A stretch of 64,000 bases of DNA from Undibacterium piscinae. Lineage in GTDB: Bacteria > Pseudomonadota > Gammaproteobacteria > Burkholderiales > Burkholderiaceae_D. The stretch spans positions 1,364,001 through 1,428,000 of the forward strand of contig CP051152.1 in NCBI GenBank assembly GCA_003970805.2, written 5' to 3'. Both the position numbers and the translations under genes were made by a program. Every line of letters starts with the position of its first letter. Within the stretch, counting starts at the first letter, position 1. The notes beneath the pieces were generated by a model that saw only the letters and a program-made list of their open reading frames with translations, did not search any database and had not been told where the DNA came from. Below, one piece after another: positions 37,239 to 47,714 of this stretch.

Positions 37239-38446
37239 TTCTCGGCACGTAAGGAAATGCCCAGCAATTGACAGGCGCTGCGCAAATCCGCTTGTGCCTG
37301 CTCCATGCTGCTGGCGACAAACGTAATATGACCCATCTTGCGACCTGGCCTAGGTTCGGCTTTGCCATACAAATGCAAATGCGCGCTAGGCAAGGCCAGT
37401 ACCTGATCCCAGGCCGGTGAGCGCAAGGTTTCACCATCAAACCAGACGTCGCCGAGAATATTGAGCATGACGCAAGGAGAATGCTGACGGACATCGCCCA
37501 AAGGCAAGCCAGTCATCGCGCGCACCTGTTGCGCAAACTGGCTGCTCATGCAGGCATCCATGGTGTAATGACCGCTATTATGCGGCCGCGGCGCCATCTC
37601 GTTGACGGTCAGCGTTCCGTCCTGCAAGACGAAAAACTCTATGCACAGGACACCGACATAATCGATATCGGCAATCAGCTTAAGCGCCGCCTGCTGCGCC
37701 TGACTGGCAGCCTCGGGCGAGACATGCGGGCTAGGCACGGTAGTGGTAAACAAGACGCCTTCGCGATGGACGTTTTCAGCTATCGGGTAAACCACCGCTT
37801 CGCCATCGGCGCCACGCGCCACCAGCACAGAAATTTCGTAAGCCAGCGGCAACATTTTTTCCAGCACGCACAACACGCCATCCATATTGGCATAGGCTTC
37901 GTGCAACTCATCTAAGGTTTTGACGCGGACCTGGCCCTTGCCGTCGTAACCCATGCGAGCGGTTTTTAAAATACCTGGAAATAAGTCTTCACCGATAGCG
38001 TCAAGATCTGCCACGCTGGCGATCACTGCATGCGGTGCAGGGAAAATTCCGGTCTCTGCTGCGCATCGGCTAAAGAAACGCTTTTCCTCAACCCGGTTTT
38101 GCGCGATAGAAACACAAGCGGCGCTAGGTGCGACAAAACGTGTTTGCGCCAGCCATGCCAGACTGCTGGCCGGGACATTTTCAAATTCGGTAGTGATGGA
38201 TGCACACAATGTCGCCATCTTGGCCAGCGCAGCCGGATCGTCGTAAGCGGCCTGAATATGCTGGTCAGCGGCCTGACCCGCCGGGCAATCGGCTTCCGGT
38301 TCCAACACCAGCACCTTATAACCTAAGGCCTGCGCTTCATGTACGAACATGCGGCCGAGCTGGCCGCCGCCTAGCATACCCAGATAGCTGGAGGAAGAAT
38401 TGGGCAATTGCGCAGCCGTGTGCGGGGAGGATCTAGTATTTTCCAT
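37235..38446 (-). CDS. purK: N5-carboxyaminoimidazole ribonucleotide synthase PurK
   Basis: 403 residues with the family start [22 protein letters not shown], an ATP-grasp core ([24 protein letters not shown]-type lysines) and [18 protein letters not shown]. PurK turns AIR, bicarbonate and ATP into N5-CAIR, which PurE next door rearranges to CAIR. A hairpin lies in the 145-base gap to purE upstream. It overlaps tsaC downstream. Confidence 0.96.
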   Translation of the reverse strand: MENTRSSPHTAAQLPNSSSSYLGMLGGGQLGRMFVHEAQALGYKVLVLEPEADCPAGQAADQHIQAAYDDPAALAKMATLCASITTEFENVPASSLAWLAQTRFVAPSAACVSIAQNRVEEKRFFSRCAAETGIFPAPHAVIASVADLDAIGEDLFPGILKTARMGYDGKGQVRVKTLDELHEAYANMDGVLCVLEKMLPLAYEISVLVARGADGEAVVYPIAENVHREGVLFTTTVPSPHVSPEAASQAQQAALKLIADIDYVGVLCIEFFVLQDGTLTVNEMAPRPHNSGHYTMDACMSSQFAQQVRAMTGLPLGDVRQHSPCVMLNILGDVWFDGETLRSPAWDQVLALPSAHLHLYGKAEPRPGRKMGHITFVASSMEQAQADLRSACQLLGISLRAEK

Positions 38447-38538
38447 GATGGCTCAATGATGGCGGAAAAAAGTTTGCCCTGCATAAGAATCACCACACGC
38501 AGGGCAAGGATAAAATACCGGCGATAAGGAAATCGCCG

Positions 38539-38568
38539 ACCCGGCACATGCAACAAAATGTGTCGGGT
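38539..38568 (-). other. Intra-operon hairpin between purE and purK
   Basis: ACCCGGCACAT and ATGTGTCGGGT pair with one G-T type mismatch around an 8-base loop, 24 bases after the purE stop. No U-tract follows, so it more likely affects mRNA stability than termination. Confidence 0.5.
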
Positions 38569-38591
38569 GGTAGGCTATGTCAAGGATAGTT

Positions 38592-39107
38592 CTACAAAGG
38601 CAAATGCATGTCGCGCGCAACTTGCGTTTGCTTTTCGCGATAATCGATCAGGCGACTTGCCAGTACCGGATCAGTGGTGGCAAGCATGGCAATCGCTGCC
38701 AATGCCGCATTGGCGGCACCAGCCTCGCCGATCGCAAAGGTCGCTACCGGGATTCCCTTAGGCATCTGCACGATAGACAGCAAAGAGTCTTCACCACGCA
38801 AATACTTGGATGGCACAGGTACGCCAAACACCGGCACGATGGTCTTTGCCGCAATCATGCCTGGCAAATGTGCGGCACCACCGGCACCGGCGATAATGCC
38901 GCGCAAACCACGCTCTCTGGCAGTTTCAGCAAAGCGAAACATCTCGTCAGGCATACGGTGCGCAGATACCACACGTGCCTCGTGCGCAATACCAAATTCG
39001 CTCAGGATAGCGACCGCATGTTGCATCACGTCCCAATCGGAGGAAGATCCCATTACGACGCCGATCACCGGTGTCGCGTTGGCATTGTTATTAGTTGCTT
39101 GCGTCAT
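38592..39107 (-). CDS. purE: N5-carboxyaminoimidazole ribonucleotide mutase PurE
   Basis: 171 residues, class I Pur[18 protein letters not shown] start, [32 protein letters not shown] and [20 protein letters not shown]. PurE moves the carboxyl group of N5-CAIR to carbon to give CAIR. It lies between purC and purK on the same strand, 17 bases from the purC stop, giving the order purC-purE-purK. Confidence 0.97.
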   Translation of the reverse strand: MTQATNNNANATPVIGVVMGSSSDWDVMQHAVAILSEFGIAHEARVVSAHRMPDEMFRFAETARERGLRGIIAGAGGAAHLPGMIAAKTIVPVFGVPVPSKYLRGEDSLLSIVQMPKGIPVATFAIGEAGAANAALAAIAMLATTDPVLASRLIDYREKQTQVARDMHLPL

Positions 39108-39124
39108 GCTATATCCTTAGTCTC

Positions 39125-40021
39125 TTAGTCCTGGAGTGTTTCACCAGTCAGGCGCTCAAGCGCCTCACGATATTTGGCGGCAGTTTTTTGTATCACGTCT
39201 TCTGGCAAGGTCGGCGCTGGTGCAGTCTTATTCCAGCTAGTGATGGTTTCCAGGTAGTCGCGCACAAACTGCTTGTCGAAAGACGGTGGCGAGATGCCGG
39301 TAGCATAGGAATCAGCAGGCCAGAAACGCGATGAATCGGCTGTCAGCACTTCATCCATCAAATGCAATACGCCATGCTCGTCAAGACCAAATTCAAACTT
39401 GGTGTCGGCGATGATAATGCCGCGGGTTGCTGCATATTCAGCCGCTTCGCTATACAAGCGGATACTGATCTCACGTATCGTCGACGCTAATTCAGTACCG
39501 ATACGGCTTTCCATGTCGGCAAAGCTGATGTTCTCGTCATGCGAGCCCATTTCCGCTTTCGCAGCCGGTGTGAAAATCGGCTCTGGCAGCTTGGCTGCCT
39601 GCGGCAATCCTGCCGGCAAAGTAATTCCGCAGATGGCACCGGTGTCCTGGTAATCTTTCCAGCCAGAACCGATGATGTAACCACGCACTACCGCTTCCAC
39701 CATGATAGGTTCAAGACGCTTGGCAACTACGGCACGACCACGCACTTGCTCCACTTCATTCGCCGCTACCACCGATTCCGGTGCAATACCAGTCAGGTGA
39801 TTAGGCACGATATGACCGAGCTTTTCGAACCAAAAATTTGCCATCTGGTTCAGTACACGGCCTTTATCAGGAATCGCTTCGTTCATGATCACGTCGAATG
39901 CCGACAAGCGATCACTGGTAACGATCAACAATTTGTCGTCACCAACCGCATAGTTGTCACGAACTTTGCCGCGGCCGAGCAACGGCAAAGACTGTAAAGT
40001 GGAGTTAATTTGCGTAGTCAT
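39125..40021 (-). CDS. purC: Phosphoribosylaminoimidazole-succinocarboxamide synthase PurC
   Basis: 298 residues with [60 protein letters not shown] and [16 protein letters not shown], typical of the longer SAICAR synthase form. It joins aspartate to CAIR using ATP, the step after PurE. It is the first pur gene of the group, downstream of fba by about 95 bases. Confidence 0.97.
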   Translation of the reverse strand: MTTQINSTLQSLPLLGRGKVRDNYAVGDDKLLIVTSDRLSAFDVIMNEAIPDKGRVLNQMANFWFEKLGHIVPNHLTGIAPESVVAANEVEQVRGRAVVAKRLEPIMVEAVVRGYIIGSGWKDYQDTGAICGITLPAGLPQAAKLPEPIFTPAAKAEMGSHDENISFADMESRIGTELASTIREISIRLYSEAAEYAATRGIIIADTKFEFGLDEHGVLHLMDEVLTADSSRFWPADSYATGISPPSFDKQFVRDYLETITSWNKTAPAPTLPEDVIQKTAAKYREALERLTGETLQD

Positions 40022-40115
40022 AATGTTTGCTTTTTAAAAGTACTCAGGGCGCAGACTGCGCCCCGTTTTCACCTACTTGCGAAATACCTGTTCATTACTT
40101 CGCCGGATCTTCAGC

Positions 40116-41180
40116 TTAGTTGACGACCTGGGACAGGGCGCCACTCTTGTATTGCTCAGCCATTTTTTCCAGTGTAACCGGCTTGATCTTGGCAGCCTGG
40201 CCTTCGCAACCAAACGACAGGAAGCGTGCCTTGCAGACCAACTTAGCCGCTTCACGGGCTGGCTTGAGGTAGTCACGCGGGTCGAATTTGCTTGGATTTT
40301 CGAACATGAAACGACGGATCGCTGCAGTCATCGCCAGACGGATATCGGTATCGATATTGATCTTGCGAACACCGTTCTGAATACCGATAATGATTTCTTC
40401 AACCGGCACACCGTAAGTCTCTTTCATGTCGCCGCCAAACTGGCGGATCTCTTCCAGCAATTCTTGCGGTACCGAAGACGAACCGTGCATGACCAAATGG
40501 GTATTTGGAATGCGGGCATGAATTTCCTTGATACGGTCTATCGCCAGAATGTCGCCGGTAGGCTTACGGGAAAACTTGTAAGCGCCGTGCGAAGTACCGA
40601 TCGCAATCGCCAGTGCATCGCACTGTGTCAACTTAACGAAATCAGCGGCTTGCGCAACGTCAGTGAGCAACTGCTCACGCGTCATTTTACCATCCGCGCC
40701 GTGGCCGTCTTCCTTGTCGCCCATCATGGTTTCCAGGGACCCGAGCACACCGAGTTCCGCCTCTACCGTCACGCCGATGGAATGGGAAAATTTCACCACT
40801 TCACGCGATACCGCAACGTTGTAGTCGTAGCTGGCGACGTTTTTACCGTCTTCCATCAGGGAACCGTCCATCATGACCGATGTGAACCCGGACTTGATCG
40901 CAGCCATACAAACCGCTGGCGACTGACCATGATCCTGATGCATAACGACTGGAATATGCGGATAGGCTTCGACAGCCGCTTCGATCAAATGACGCAGGAA
41001 AGCTTCGCCTGCATATTTACGGGCGCCGGCGGATGCCTGCATGATAACCGGAGCGCCGACTTCATTGGCCGCTTCCATAATCGCGGTAACCTGCTCCAGA
41101 TTATTTACATTGAAAGCCGGAATGCCATAGCCATTTTCAGCAGCATGGTCCAGCAGTTGACGCATAGATACGAGAGACAT
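40116..41180 (-). CDS. fba: Class II fructose-bisphosphate aldolase
   Basis: 354 residues with the class II start ([25 protein letters not shown]), the zinc ligand motif [41 protein letters not shown] and [18 protein letters not shown]. It splits fructose 1,6-bisphosphate with a zinc ion, in glycolysis and gluconeogenesis. It belongs to the Calvin-cycle/glycolysis subgroup by overall pattern. It follows pyk by 21 bases in the same direction, forming the pgk-pyk-fba cluster. Confidence 0.97.
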   Translation of the reverse strand: MSLVSMRQLLDHAAENGYGIPAFNVNNLEQVTAIMEAANEVGAPVIMQASAGARKYAGEAFLRHLIEAAVEAYPHIPVVMHQDHGQSPAVCMAAIKSGFTSVMMDGSLMEDGKNVASYDYNVAVSREVVKFSHSIGVTVEAELGVLGSLETMMGDKEDGHGADGKMTREQLLTDVAQAADFVKLTQCDALAIAIGTSHGAYKFSRKPTGDILAIDRIKEIHARIPNTHLVMHGSSSVPQELLEEIRQFGGDMKETYGVPVEEIIIGIQNGVRKINIDTDIRLAMTAAIRRFMFENPSKFDPRDYLKPAREAAKLVCKARFLSFGCEGQAAKIKPVTLEKMAEQYKSGALSQVVN

Positions 41181-41201
41181 AATTTACTCCAGATAAAAAA
41201 A

Positions 41202-42635
41202 TTAGTTATCGCCGACCTTGACGATTTTCAGCGCATTGGTGCCACCGACCTGCCCCATAGGCTCACCCCAGGTCACGACGATCATATCGCCGCGGCTGAC
41301 TACGCCTTTTTCCAGCAACAGGTTTTCGACCGATTTAAGCACTTCGTCGCGATCGCTAGAATGCGGCATTTTAAAGGTTTGCACGTTACGATACAAAGCC
41401 GCCTTGCGCTGTGTCGCCACGCTAGGCGTCAAGGCAAACAAGGGTATATCGATATTGTGGCGGCTCATCCATAAAGCGGTAGAGCCGGATTCAGTCAATG
41501 CAACGATCGCTTTCACGCGCAAATGGTAAGCGGTAAACAGCGCGCCATAGGCAATCGACTGATCGATGCGGGTAAAGGTAATATTAAGGAAATCAGCATC
41601 AAGCTTACATTCCTGGAATTTTTCGGCTTCGATGCAAATCGCCGCCATGGCTTCTACCGTTTCTATCGGATACTTACCGGAAGCGGTTTCAGCCGAGGTC
41701 ATCACGGCATCAGTGCCATCGAGCACGGCATTGGCAACGTCGGACACTTCCGCGCGGGTCGGTACCGCATTGACGATCATCGACTCCATCATCTGGGTCG
41801 CGGTAATCGCCAGCTTATTCGAGGCGCGCGCCATCTTGATCATGCGCTTTTGTAAGGCCGGTACTGCGGCATTGCCGACTTCTACCGCCAGATCGCCACG
41901 CGCCACCATGATGCCATCCGAGGCATCAAGAATTTCCTGCAGCAACGGGATCGCTTCGGCACGCTCTATCTTGGCGATCATCATAGGCTTGTGACCATAA
42001 GGCTCGCCTGCGATATTCGACAACTGACGCGCCATTTCCATATCCGTCGCATTTTTTGGAAACGACACGGCGATATAATCGGCCTGAAACGACATCGCTG
42101 TCTTGATGTCTTCCATGTCCTTGGCGGTCAGCGCCGGCGCGGTCAGGCCACCGCCCTGACGATTGATACCCTTGTTATTCGAGAGCTCGCCGCCGATTCT
42201 GACTGTAGTGTGAATTTCGTTGCCGACAATCTTATCGACCACCATCACGATCAAGCCATCATTGAGCAGCAATACGTCCTGCGGCTTCACGTCACGCGGT
42301 AAAGCTTTGTAATCAAGACCGACCCGCTCCTGATTACCGAGTTTGCAATCGGCATCGAGGATGAACTTATCGCCATTAGCGACTTCGATGCGATTGTTTT
42401 CAAACTTGCCGATACGGATTTTCGGGCCTTGCAAATCGGCCATGATGGCGATTTCACGACCACATTCAGCCGCCGCCTGCCTGACCATATTGGCCCTGTC
42501 GATATGATCCTGAGCCTTGCCATGCGAAAAATTCAACCGCACCACATTGACGCCCGCTTCCAACATGCGTTTGAGCGTGTCTAAATCGTTGGATGCCGGG
42601 CCTATGGTTGCTACAATTTTTGTTCCGCGTGACAT
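41202..42635 (-). CDS. pyk: Pyruvate kinase
   Basis: 477 residues with TKIVATIGPASNDLDTLKRM, VVRLNFSHGKAQDHIDRA, IMADLQGPKIRIGKF, IMVARGDLAVEVG and ITATQMMESMIVNAVPTRAE, the full catalytic core plus the C-terminal domain. It makes pyruvate and ATP from phosphoenolpyruvate and ADP. It is placed between pgk (84 bases upstream) and fba on the same strand. Confidence 0.97.
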   Translation of the reverse strand: MSRGTKIVATIGPASNDLDTLKRMLEAGVNVVRLNFSHGKAQDHIDRANMVRQAAAECGREIAIMADLQGPKIRIGKFENNRIEVANGDKFILDADCKLGNQERVGLDYKALPRDVKPQDVLLLNDGLIVMVVDKIVGNEIHTTVRIGGELSNNKGINRQGGGLTAPALTAKDMEDIKTAMSFQADYIAVSFPKNATDMEMARQLSNIAGEPYGHKPMMIAKIERAEAIPLLQEILDASDGIMVARGDLAVEVGNAAVPALQKRMIKMARASNKLAITATQMMESMIVNAVPTRAEVSDVANAVLDGTDAVMTSAETASGKYPIETVEAMAAICIEAEKFQECKLDADFLNITFTRIDQSIAYGALFTAYHLRVKAIVALTESGSTALWMSRHNIDIPLFALTPSVATQRKAALYRNVQTFKMPHSSDRDEVLKSVENLLLEKGVVSRGDMIVVTWGEPMGQVGGTNALKIVKVGDN

Positions 42636-42719
42636 CTGGTCTCCTGAATAATGGTGGACTTGGCTTAAGAACTTCTTACTGACTACTTACCAATTACTTA
42701 TTTAGTACTTATTACTGAA

Positions 42720-43913
42720 TTACTTCGCTGCGCGCTGCAACAGAATTTCGACGGCAGGCAAAGTCTTGCCTTCCAAAAACTCCAGGAAAGCGCCGCCGCC
42801 GGTGGAAATGTAACCGACTTGATCAGTGATTTGATACTTGGCAATTGCGGCCAGCGTATCACCGCCACCGGCAATCGAAAATCCTTTGGATGCAGCGATT
42901 GCCATGGCCAAGGTCTTGGTGCCATTGCCAAACTGGTCGAATTCAAACACGCCTACCGGTCCATTCCAGACGATAGTGCCGGACTGTTCAATTTGCGCGG
43001 CAAATTTCGCTGCGGTAACCGGGCCAATATCCAAAATCATGTCGTCGTCTTCGACTTCGCTCACGGCTTTGACAGTCGCTACCGCAGTTGGCGAAAATTC
43101 TTTGGCGCAGACTACGTCAGTCGGAATAGGAACGGATGCACCGCGCTTTGCCATCATATCGATAATAGCCTTGGCCTCGTCGACCAGATTCGCTTCCGCC
43201 AAAGACTTACCGATTTTCAAACCGGCGGCCAGCATGAAGGTATTGGCAATGCCGCCGCCAACGATCAGATTGTCGACTTTGTCAGCCAGAGATTTGAGGA
43301 TGGTCAGTTTGCTCGACACTTTGGAGCCGGCTACGATCGCCACCAAAGGACGCGCCGGTGCGCCAAGCGCCTTACCCAAAGCATCCAACTCGGCCGACAA
43401 TAAAGGACCGGCACAAACGACAGCCGCGTATTTCGCGATGCCATGCGTGCTCGCCTCTGCTCTATGGGCAGTGCCGAATGCGTCGTTGACGTAGATATCG
43501 CACAGCGCGGCCATCTTTTGCGCCAGCGCATCGTCATTTTTCTTTTCGCCCTTGTTGACGCGGCAGTTTTCCAGCAAGACTACCTGACCTGGCGCGACTT
43601 CAACGCCGTCGAGCCAGTTTTGCTTTAGCTCAACCGTCATTCCCAGCAACTCGGACAAACGTTGCGCCACTGGCGCCAGGCTATCTTCAGGCTTAAATTC
43701 GCCTTCGGTCGGACGTCCCAGATGCGAAGTCACCATCACGGCAGCGCCAGCCTTCAGGGCTTGCTGAATCGCCGGAACTGAAGCGCGAATACGTGTATCT
43801 TCGGTGATTTTACCGCTATCGTCTTGCGGCACGTTCATATCTGCGCGGATAAATACACGCTTACCTTGAAGCTGATGGGCGGCAATGAGGTCACTGAGTC
43901 GATTAAATAGCAT
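42720..43913 (-). CDS. pgk: Phosphoglycerate kinase
   Basis: 397 residues with [32 protein letters not shown], the hinge and nucleotide site [14 protein letters not shown] and the C-terminal [14 protein letters not shown] and [20 protein letters not shown]. It transfers phosphate between 1,3-bisphosphoglycerate and ADP. It is the first gene of the glycolytic cluster as seen here. A gapA gene, often adjacent in relatives, is not in this position; azlDC follow instead. Confidence 0.97.
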   Translation of the reverse strand: MLFNRLSDLIAAHQLQGKRVFIRADMNVPQDDSGKITEDTRIRASVPAIQQALKAGAAVMVTSHLGRPTEGEFKPEDSLAPVAQRLSELLGMTVELKQNWLDGVEVAPGQVVLLENCRVNKGEKKNDDALAQKMAALCDIYVNDAFGTAHRAEASTHGIAKYAAVVCAGPLLSAELDALGKALGAPARPLVAIVAGSKVSSKLTILKSLADKVDNLIVGGGIANTFMLAAGLKIGKSLAEANLVDEAKAIIDMMAKRGASVPIPTDVVCAKEFSPTAVATVKAVSEVEDDDMILDIGPVTAAKFAAQIEQSGTIVWNGPVGVFEFDQFGNGTKTLAMAIAASKGFSIAGGGDTLAAIAKYQITDQVGYISTGGGAFLEFLEGKTLPAVEILLQRAAK

Positions 43914-44024
43914 GGAAATGTAAGATGATGAAGGTTGAGGTCGAAAGACAAGACCAGTATTTTACCAAACACCTAGGTTCCACCCTACCGTTTTTACACA
44001 GTTCAGGCAAAACTCGTACAAAAT

Positions 44025-44348
44025 TCATAATCCAAGGCGCACATAGGTGTAGACCGCCATCCCAAAATAAATCGTCAGCAGCATATTGCGCTTCATCAGA
44101 AAAAATGCCGTAGCGGCAATACCAGCGATCAAGCGCGGGTTATCAAAACTGATCATGATCTCGCCGTTCGTTAGCAAGAGATCCGGAAAAATCAATGCCG
44201 CCAGCGCACAGGATGGCGCATAGCGCAGCGCTTCCTGAACCCGCTTGGACAAGGAAATATGATGCCCGACCAGCCAGAATGAACTACGTGCGATAAATGT
44301 CGCCAAAGCTAGCAAAGCGATGAGTTGCCAGATTTCCGAATCACTCAT
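44025..44348 (-). CDS. azlD: AzlD-type branched-chain amino acid transport protein
   Basis: 107 residues with about three to four membrane segments and the AzlD pattern (LALATFIARSSFWLVG, RVQEALRYAPSCALAALIFPDLLL). With AzlC it exports branched-chain or related amino acids. Its ATG overlaps the corrected azlC stop by ATGA, so the two are translationally coupled when azlC is in frame. Confidence 0.87.
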   Translation of the reverse strand: MSDSEIWQLIALLALATFIARSSFWLVGHHISLSKRVQEALRYAPSCALAALIFPDLLLTNGEIMISFDNPRLIAGIAATAFFLMKRNMLLTIYFGMAVYTYVRLGL

Positions 44349-45068
44349 GCACCCGCTCCATGCTTATCCCCTGTCTTTTCCAGCCACTCTTCCAACGCCA
44401 TCGCCGCCGCCATACCTAGGATGACCGCCAGCAACAAACCTAGCTTATACGGCAATCCAGCGGCCAATACCGCCACCATACCAGCGACCAACACCCCCGC
44501 CACCGCGGGTTTTATTCACCACCGCCGGCAACATCACGCACAGTATTGCCAGGGTTCCGGCAAAGCCCAGGCCCCAACTGGAGGGAACCTGGCTACCTAA
44601 CAAGATGCCGATGATGGAACCGATTTGCCAGGCGCTCCAGTTCGGATAGACCAGACCCTTCAGGTAGGCCAACTTACCTTGCGCCTGCACGAACTCAGGG
44701 TAGCGCTGCATGAAAAGCGCGACCGAAATATCTCCGCTCAGATAACCCATCGCCGCCCGGGTGCGCCATGACAGATGAGAGAAATGCGGTGCCAAAATAG
44801 CGGAAAAAATCACAAAGCGTAAATTCACTACCAACGCAGTGGTAAAAATCACCCAGGCCGGAGCATGCGCCGCGATCAAGGGCAGCGAAGCCAATTGCGC
44901 CGATCCGGCAAATACGATCAAAGTCATACCCAGCGCCTGCGGCAAACTTAAGCCAGCCTTGATCATGGCAACCCCCACCACCAATCCCCATGCGCCGACG
45001 CCAAACCAGGTGGGCATGCCGATTTTCAGCGCCTCCCGGAATGCGGCTTTATCTATTTCTGTATTCAT
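44345..45068 (-). pseudogene. azlC: AzlC-type permease, frameshifted near the 3' end
   Basis: The frame from 45068 is normal AzlC (FGVGAWGLVVGVAMIKAGLSLPQAL, FVFAGSAQLASLPLIAA-like, LSGDISVALFMQRYP) through MLPAVVNK. Then a run of four A on the minus strand (T4 at 44505-44515 on plus) shifts it to Gly/Arg-rich nonsense and a stop at 44445. With one A removed it reads NKPAVAGVLVAGMVAVLAAG, then GLPYKLGLLLAVILGMAAAM and ends at 44345, overlapping azlD as ATGA. The corrected length is about 240 residues. Confidence 0.85.
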
Positions 45069-45289
45069 GAGGAAATTATTTACGGGAAAAGACCATCATT
45101 GTAACGATGAAGCGGCAACGCTGCAGAAAGCCAGACATCTAAAAATCTCCAAAAGAGAGTGACTTTTACGCTAAGCGCACGCTTTCCGGCGATTTTTTCA
45201 TCAAATCATCGCCCAGCCTATCCCGCACCACCAGAGTAATCCGTTAAAATCACGCAATATTAATGATTGCTCAATCTCCGGAGAACATA

Positions 45290-45523
45290 ATGCAAGCCAA
45301 TTCACCTGCCTCACCAGTCGCAACAAGCGCAGCAACCTCAGCAACCGCAGTAGTAGAACTGCAAGCTAAAGACTTACCGGCGCATTGCCCGAATCCAACG
45401 ATGCCACTGTGGTCATCGCACCCACGCGTTTTCCTGGACTTGTCGCATGGCGGCAGCGCCACCTGCCCGTATTGCGGCACCTTATATAAACTGGCACCCG
45501 GCACAGTACTCAAAGCCCATTAA
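45290..45523 (+). CDS. Zinc-finger domain protein (CHCC type)
   Basis: 77 residues from ATG 45290 (GGAG 6 bases upstream). A low-complexity Ala/Ser/Thr start is followed by the compact zinc motif HCPNPTMPLWSSHPRVFLD and, after a Gly-rich link, ATCPYCGTLYKL, giving Cys, His, Cys, Cys ligands. The family resembles NDUFS6-like zinc-finger proteins of proteobacteria; the role is not known. It is followed by a hairpin at 45533-45567. Confidence 0.8.
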   Translation: MQANSPASPVATSAATSATAVVELQAKDLPAHCPNPTMPLWSSHPRVFLDLSHGGSATCPYCGTLYKLAPGTVLKAH

Positions 45524-45532
45524 ATTAGATTT

Positions 45533-45567
45533 TGGGAGTATATTCAAACTATGTTTGTTTACTCCCA
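45533..45567 (+). terminator. Hairpin after the zinc-finger gene
   Basis: TGGGAGTA and TACTCCCA pair around a loop that contains a nested CAAAC/GTTTG stem. It lies 10 bases past the stop at 45523. The U-tract is weak. Confidence 0.6.
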
Positions 45568-45646
45568 TTAATAGTGCCTAAGCAAACAGAGAAGTTCAGT
45601 ACTCCCCTCCAGTATATTCGCAGCACCGACATCGTCAGGATGACTC

Positions 45647-46090
45647 ATGGCCGCAAAAAGACAGTTTAACGGCAGCGCAGATGAACTAGAGGCCGCTTTC
45701 TACGATGCCATTAGCCGCGCCGATCTCGATGCGTTCATGGAACTTTGGGCCGAAGATGAGGAAATCGTCTGCATCCACCCTGGCGCAGCACGCCTGATCG
45801 GACATGAGGCGATCCGCGCATCCTGGGAAAAAATCTTCGAACGAGGTGGCGTGGCGATCAATGCAAGGCAATTGCATGCGACCCACAATATGTTTACCGC
45901 CGTCCACAGTGTCATAGAAGAAGTCAGCAAAGAAGCGAACAACAACGCCGAAAAACGGCAAGAGTTGCATATCGTTGCCACCAATGTCTACCTGAAAACC
46001 CCGCATGGCTGGCGCATTGCCACCCATCACGCCTCTATCGCCAGCGGCAGCGCCCCTGTGGATTTATTCAAGGCGAGCATACTGCATTGA
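45647..46090 (+). CDS. NTF2-like/SnoaL-like (DUF4440-type) protein
   Basis: 147 residues with the cone-shaped NTF2-like pattern: LEAAFYDAISRADLDAFMELWAEDEEIV, HPGAARLIGHEAIRASWEKIF, and HIVATNVYLKTPHGWRIATHHAS at the end. The family binds small molecules or acts as a regulatory domain. It starts 8 bases after AGGA and is followed 4 bases later by the YheT gene, so the two are probably co-transcribed. Confidence 0.8.
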   Translation: MAAKRQFNGSADELEAAFYDAISRADLDAFMELWAEDEEIVCIHPGAARLIGHEAIRASWEKIFERGGVAINARQLHATHNMFTAVHSVIEEVSKEANNNAEKRQELHIVATNVYLKTPHGWRIATHHASIASGSAPVDLFKASILH

Positions 46091-46094
46091 TTTC

Positions 46095-47051
46095 ATGAAT
46101 TATTTTTCTCCGCACTGGCTGCCTAGCGGCCATCTGCAAACCATTTATCCGGCATTGTGCATGGCAAAACCCGAGGTTCAGTTCCGCCGTGAACGCTGGC
46201 TGACACCCGATCAAGATTTTATTGACGTTGATTTTATTGATGGCGATGCCGGCAAACCGTTTGTCGTACTGTTCCACGGGCTGGAAGGCTCCAGTGACAG
46301 CCACTATGCACGCGCCCTGATGGCAACACTGCGCGCCAAAGGATGGTCAGGCGCGGTACCGCATTTCCGCGGCTGCTCGGGTGAATTAAATCACGCCCCG
46401 CGCTTTTACCATTCCGGCGACTCTCAGGAAATTGGCTGGATCATCCGAAAATTACACACCACTTATCGCACACAGGCACCCGACGGGAAATTTTTTGCCT
46501 GCGGGGTTTCGCTCGGTGGCAATGCCTTGCTGCGCTGGTTGGGTGAATCACAACAACAGGCGCACATCGTGGATGCCGCCTGCGCCATCTCGGCACCACT
46601 TGATCTGGCGGCCGGTGGCGCTTCGCTCTCCAGTGGTTTCAACATGCTCTACACCCGCATGTTTTTGCGCACGCTAAAACCAAAATGCCTGAAAAAACTG
46701 CAGCAATATCCCCAGCTTTTTGACAGGGACAGCCTGCTGCAGGCAAAAACCCTATACGAATTCGATAATATCGTTACCGCCCCTTTGCACGGCTATCGCG
46801 ATACCGAAGATTACTGGGATAGAGCCAGCGCCAAACATATACTTGCCGATATTAGCGTGCCTACCCTGGTGCTCAACGCGCAGAATGATCCTTTCCTTCC
46901 CGCGCGACATTTACCGAGCAAAGCATCGCCACATGTAACACTGGAATACCCTAGTCATGGCGGACACGTAGGTTTTGCGGTAGGGACACCGCCTGGCAGC
47001 CTGGAATGGTTGCCGCAACGGGTTTTGCATTTTTTTGAGGGCAAACAGTAA
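46095..47051 (+). CDS. YheT-family alpha/beta hydrolase
   Basis: 318 residues from ATG 46095, the start usual for the family (NYFSPHWLPSGHLQTIYPAL). A longer frame from 46005 overlaps the previous gene and is rejected. Motifs are VVLFHGLEGSSDSHYARALM, the nucleophile elbow GVSLGGNALLRWLGE, VLNAQNDPFLPA and the catalytic-histidine area SHGGHVGF. Substrates of YheT hydrolases are unknown. It is the second gene of a three-gene plus-strand run. Confidence 0.9.
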   Translation: MNYFSPHWLPSGHLQTIYPALCMAKPEVQFRRERWLTPDQDFIDVDFIDGDAGKPFVVLFHGLEGSSDSHYARALMATLRAKGWSGAVPHFRGCSGELNHAPRFYHSGDSQEIGWIIRKLHTTYRTQAPDGKFFACGVSLGGNALLRWLGESQQQAHIVDAACAISAPLDLAAGGASLSSGFNMLYTRMFLRTLKPKCLKKLQQYPQLFDRDSLLQAKTLYEFDNIVTAPLHGYRDTEDYWDRASAKHILADISVPTLVLNAQNDPFLPARHLPSKASPHVTLEYPSHGGHVGFAVGTPPGSLEWLPQRVLHFFEGKQ

Positions 47052-47063
47052 TGGAATACAAAC

Positions 47064-47678
47064 ATGGATGAGATCGTTCAGGCCGCCCTGGATAAATGGC
47101 CGAATGTCCCGCACTGCTATGGCTGGCTGGCACTTGATGCCCGCGGCGTATGGCGTATGCGTGACGAGCGCTGTCAGGCACTCAATTTGCCCGGCGATAA
47201 AATCCGCAATGCTACGCTACTAGGCTTCATCAACCGCAATTACCAACATGACGAGCAAGGCCGCTGGTATTTCCAAAACGGTCCGCAACGCGTGTATGTC
47301 GATCTGGAAGCGACACCCCACATCGCACGCAGCTCGCCGGATCTGGGATTGCTGTTACACACCGGTACTGCGATGAGCGGCATTAGCGAAGTATTTCTCA
47401 GCAGAGATGGCCAGTTGATCTTGCGGGCAGGACAAATACTCGCTTTGCTCGATGACCGGGATCTGGCCAATTGCCTGGAAAATCTACGATTCAATGGCAA
47501 ACCGGCTAACGATGAGGAATTAATCGCATGGCTAGAACCGACACCAGGGGTAGCTGATGCTGGTTCGCTCAGCGTCATCCTGACAAGTACAGAAACGCGA
47601 GAATATCCAGTCCGTCACGGGGAGTTAAGTCAATTGATGCATGATTTAGGCTATGTCCAGATCCCCAAAGCCGACTAA
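47064..47678 (+). CDS. Conserved protein of unknown function next to YheT
   Basis: 204 residues, no signal or membrane segment. It starts with VQAALDKWPNVPHCYGWLALDARGVWRMRDE and has FINRNYQHDEQGRWYFQNGPQRVYVDLE. I recall homologues in Burkholderiales beside YheT, often labelled DUF2946, but this is from memory and unchecked. The 12-base gap from YheT implies co-transcription. No function should be assumed. Confidence 0.75.
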   Translation: MDEIVQAALDKWPNVPHCYGWLALDARGVWRMRDERCQALNLPGDKIRNATLLGFINRNYQHDEQGRWYFQNGPQRVYVDLEATPHIARSSPDLGLLLHTGTAMSGISEVFLSRDGQLILRAGQILALLDDRDLANCLENLRFNGKPANDEELIAWLEPTPGVADAGSLSVILTSTETREYPVRHGELSQLMHDLGYVQIPKAD

Positions 47679-47714
47679 AAATCGGACCACCAACAAAATG
47701 TATGGTGCCTCGAT

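Noticed and set aside
40077..41474. Antisense ORF of 465 codons across fba and pyk
   Set aside because: It spans two conserved genes on the opposite strand and shows no protein-like motif.
46005..46094. Longer start of the YheT hydrolase
   Set aside because: It overlaps the NTF2-like gene; the family begins at NYFSPHWLPSGH.
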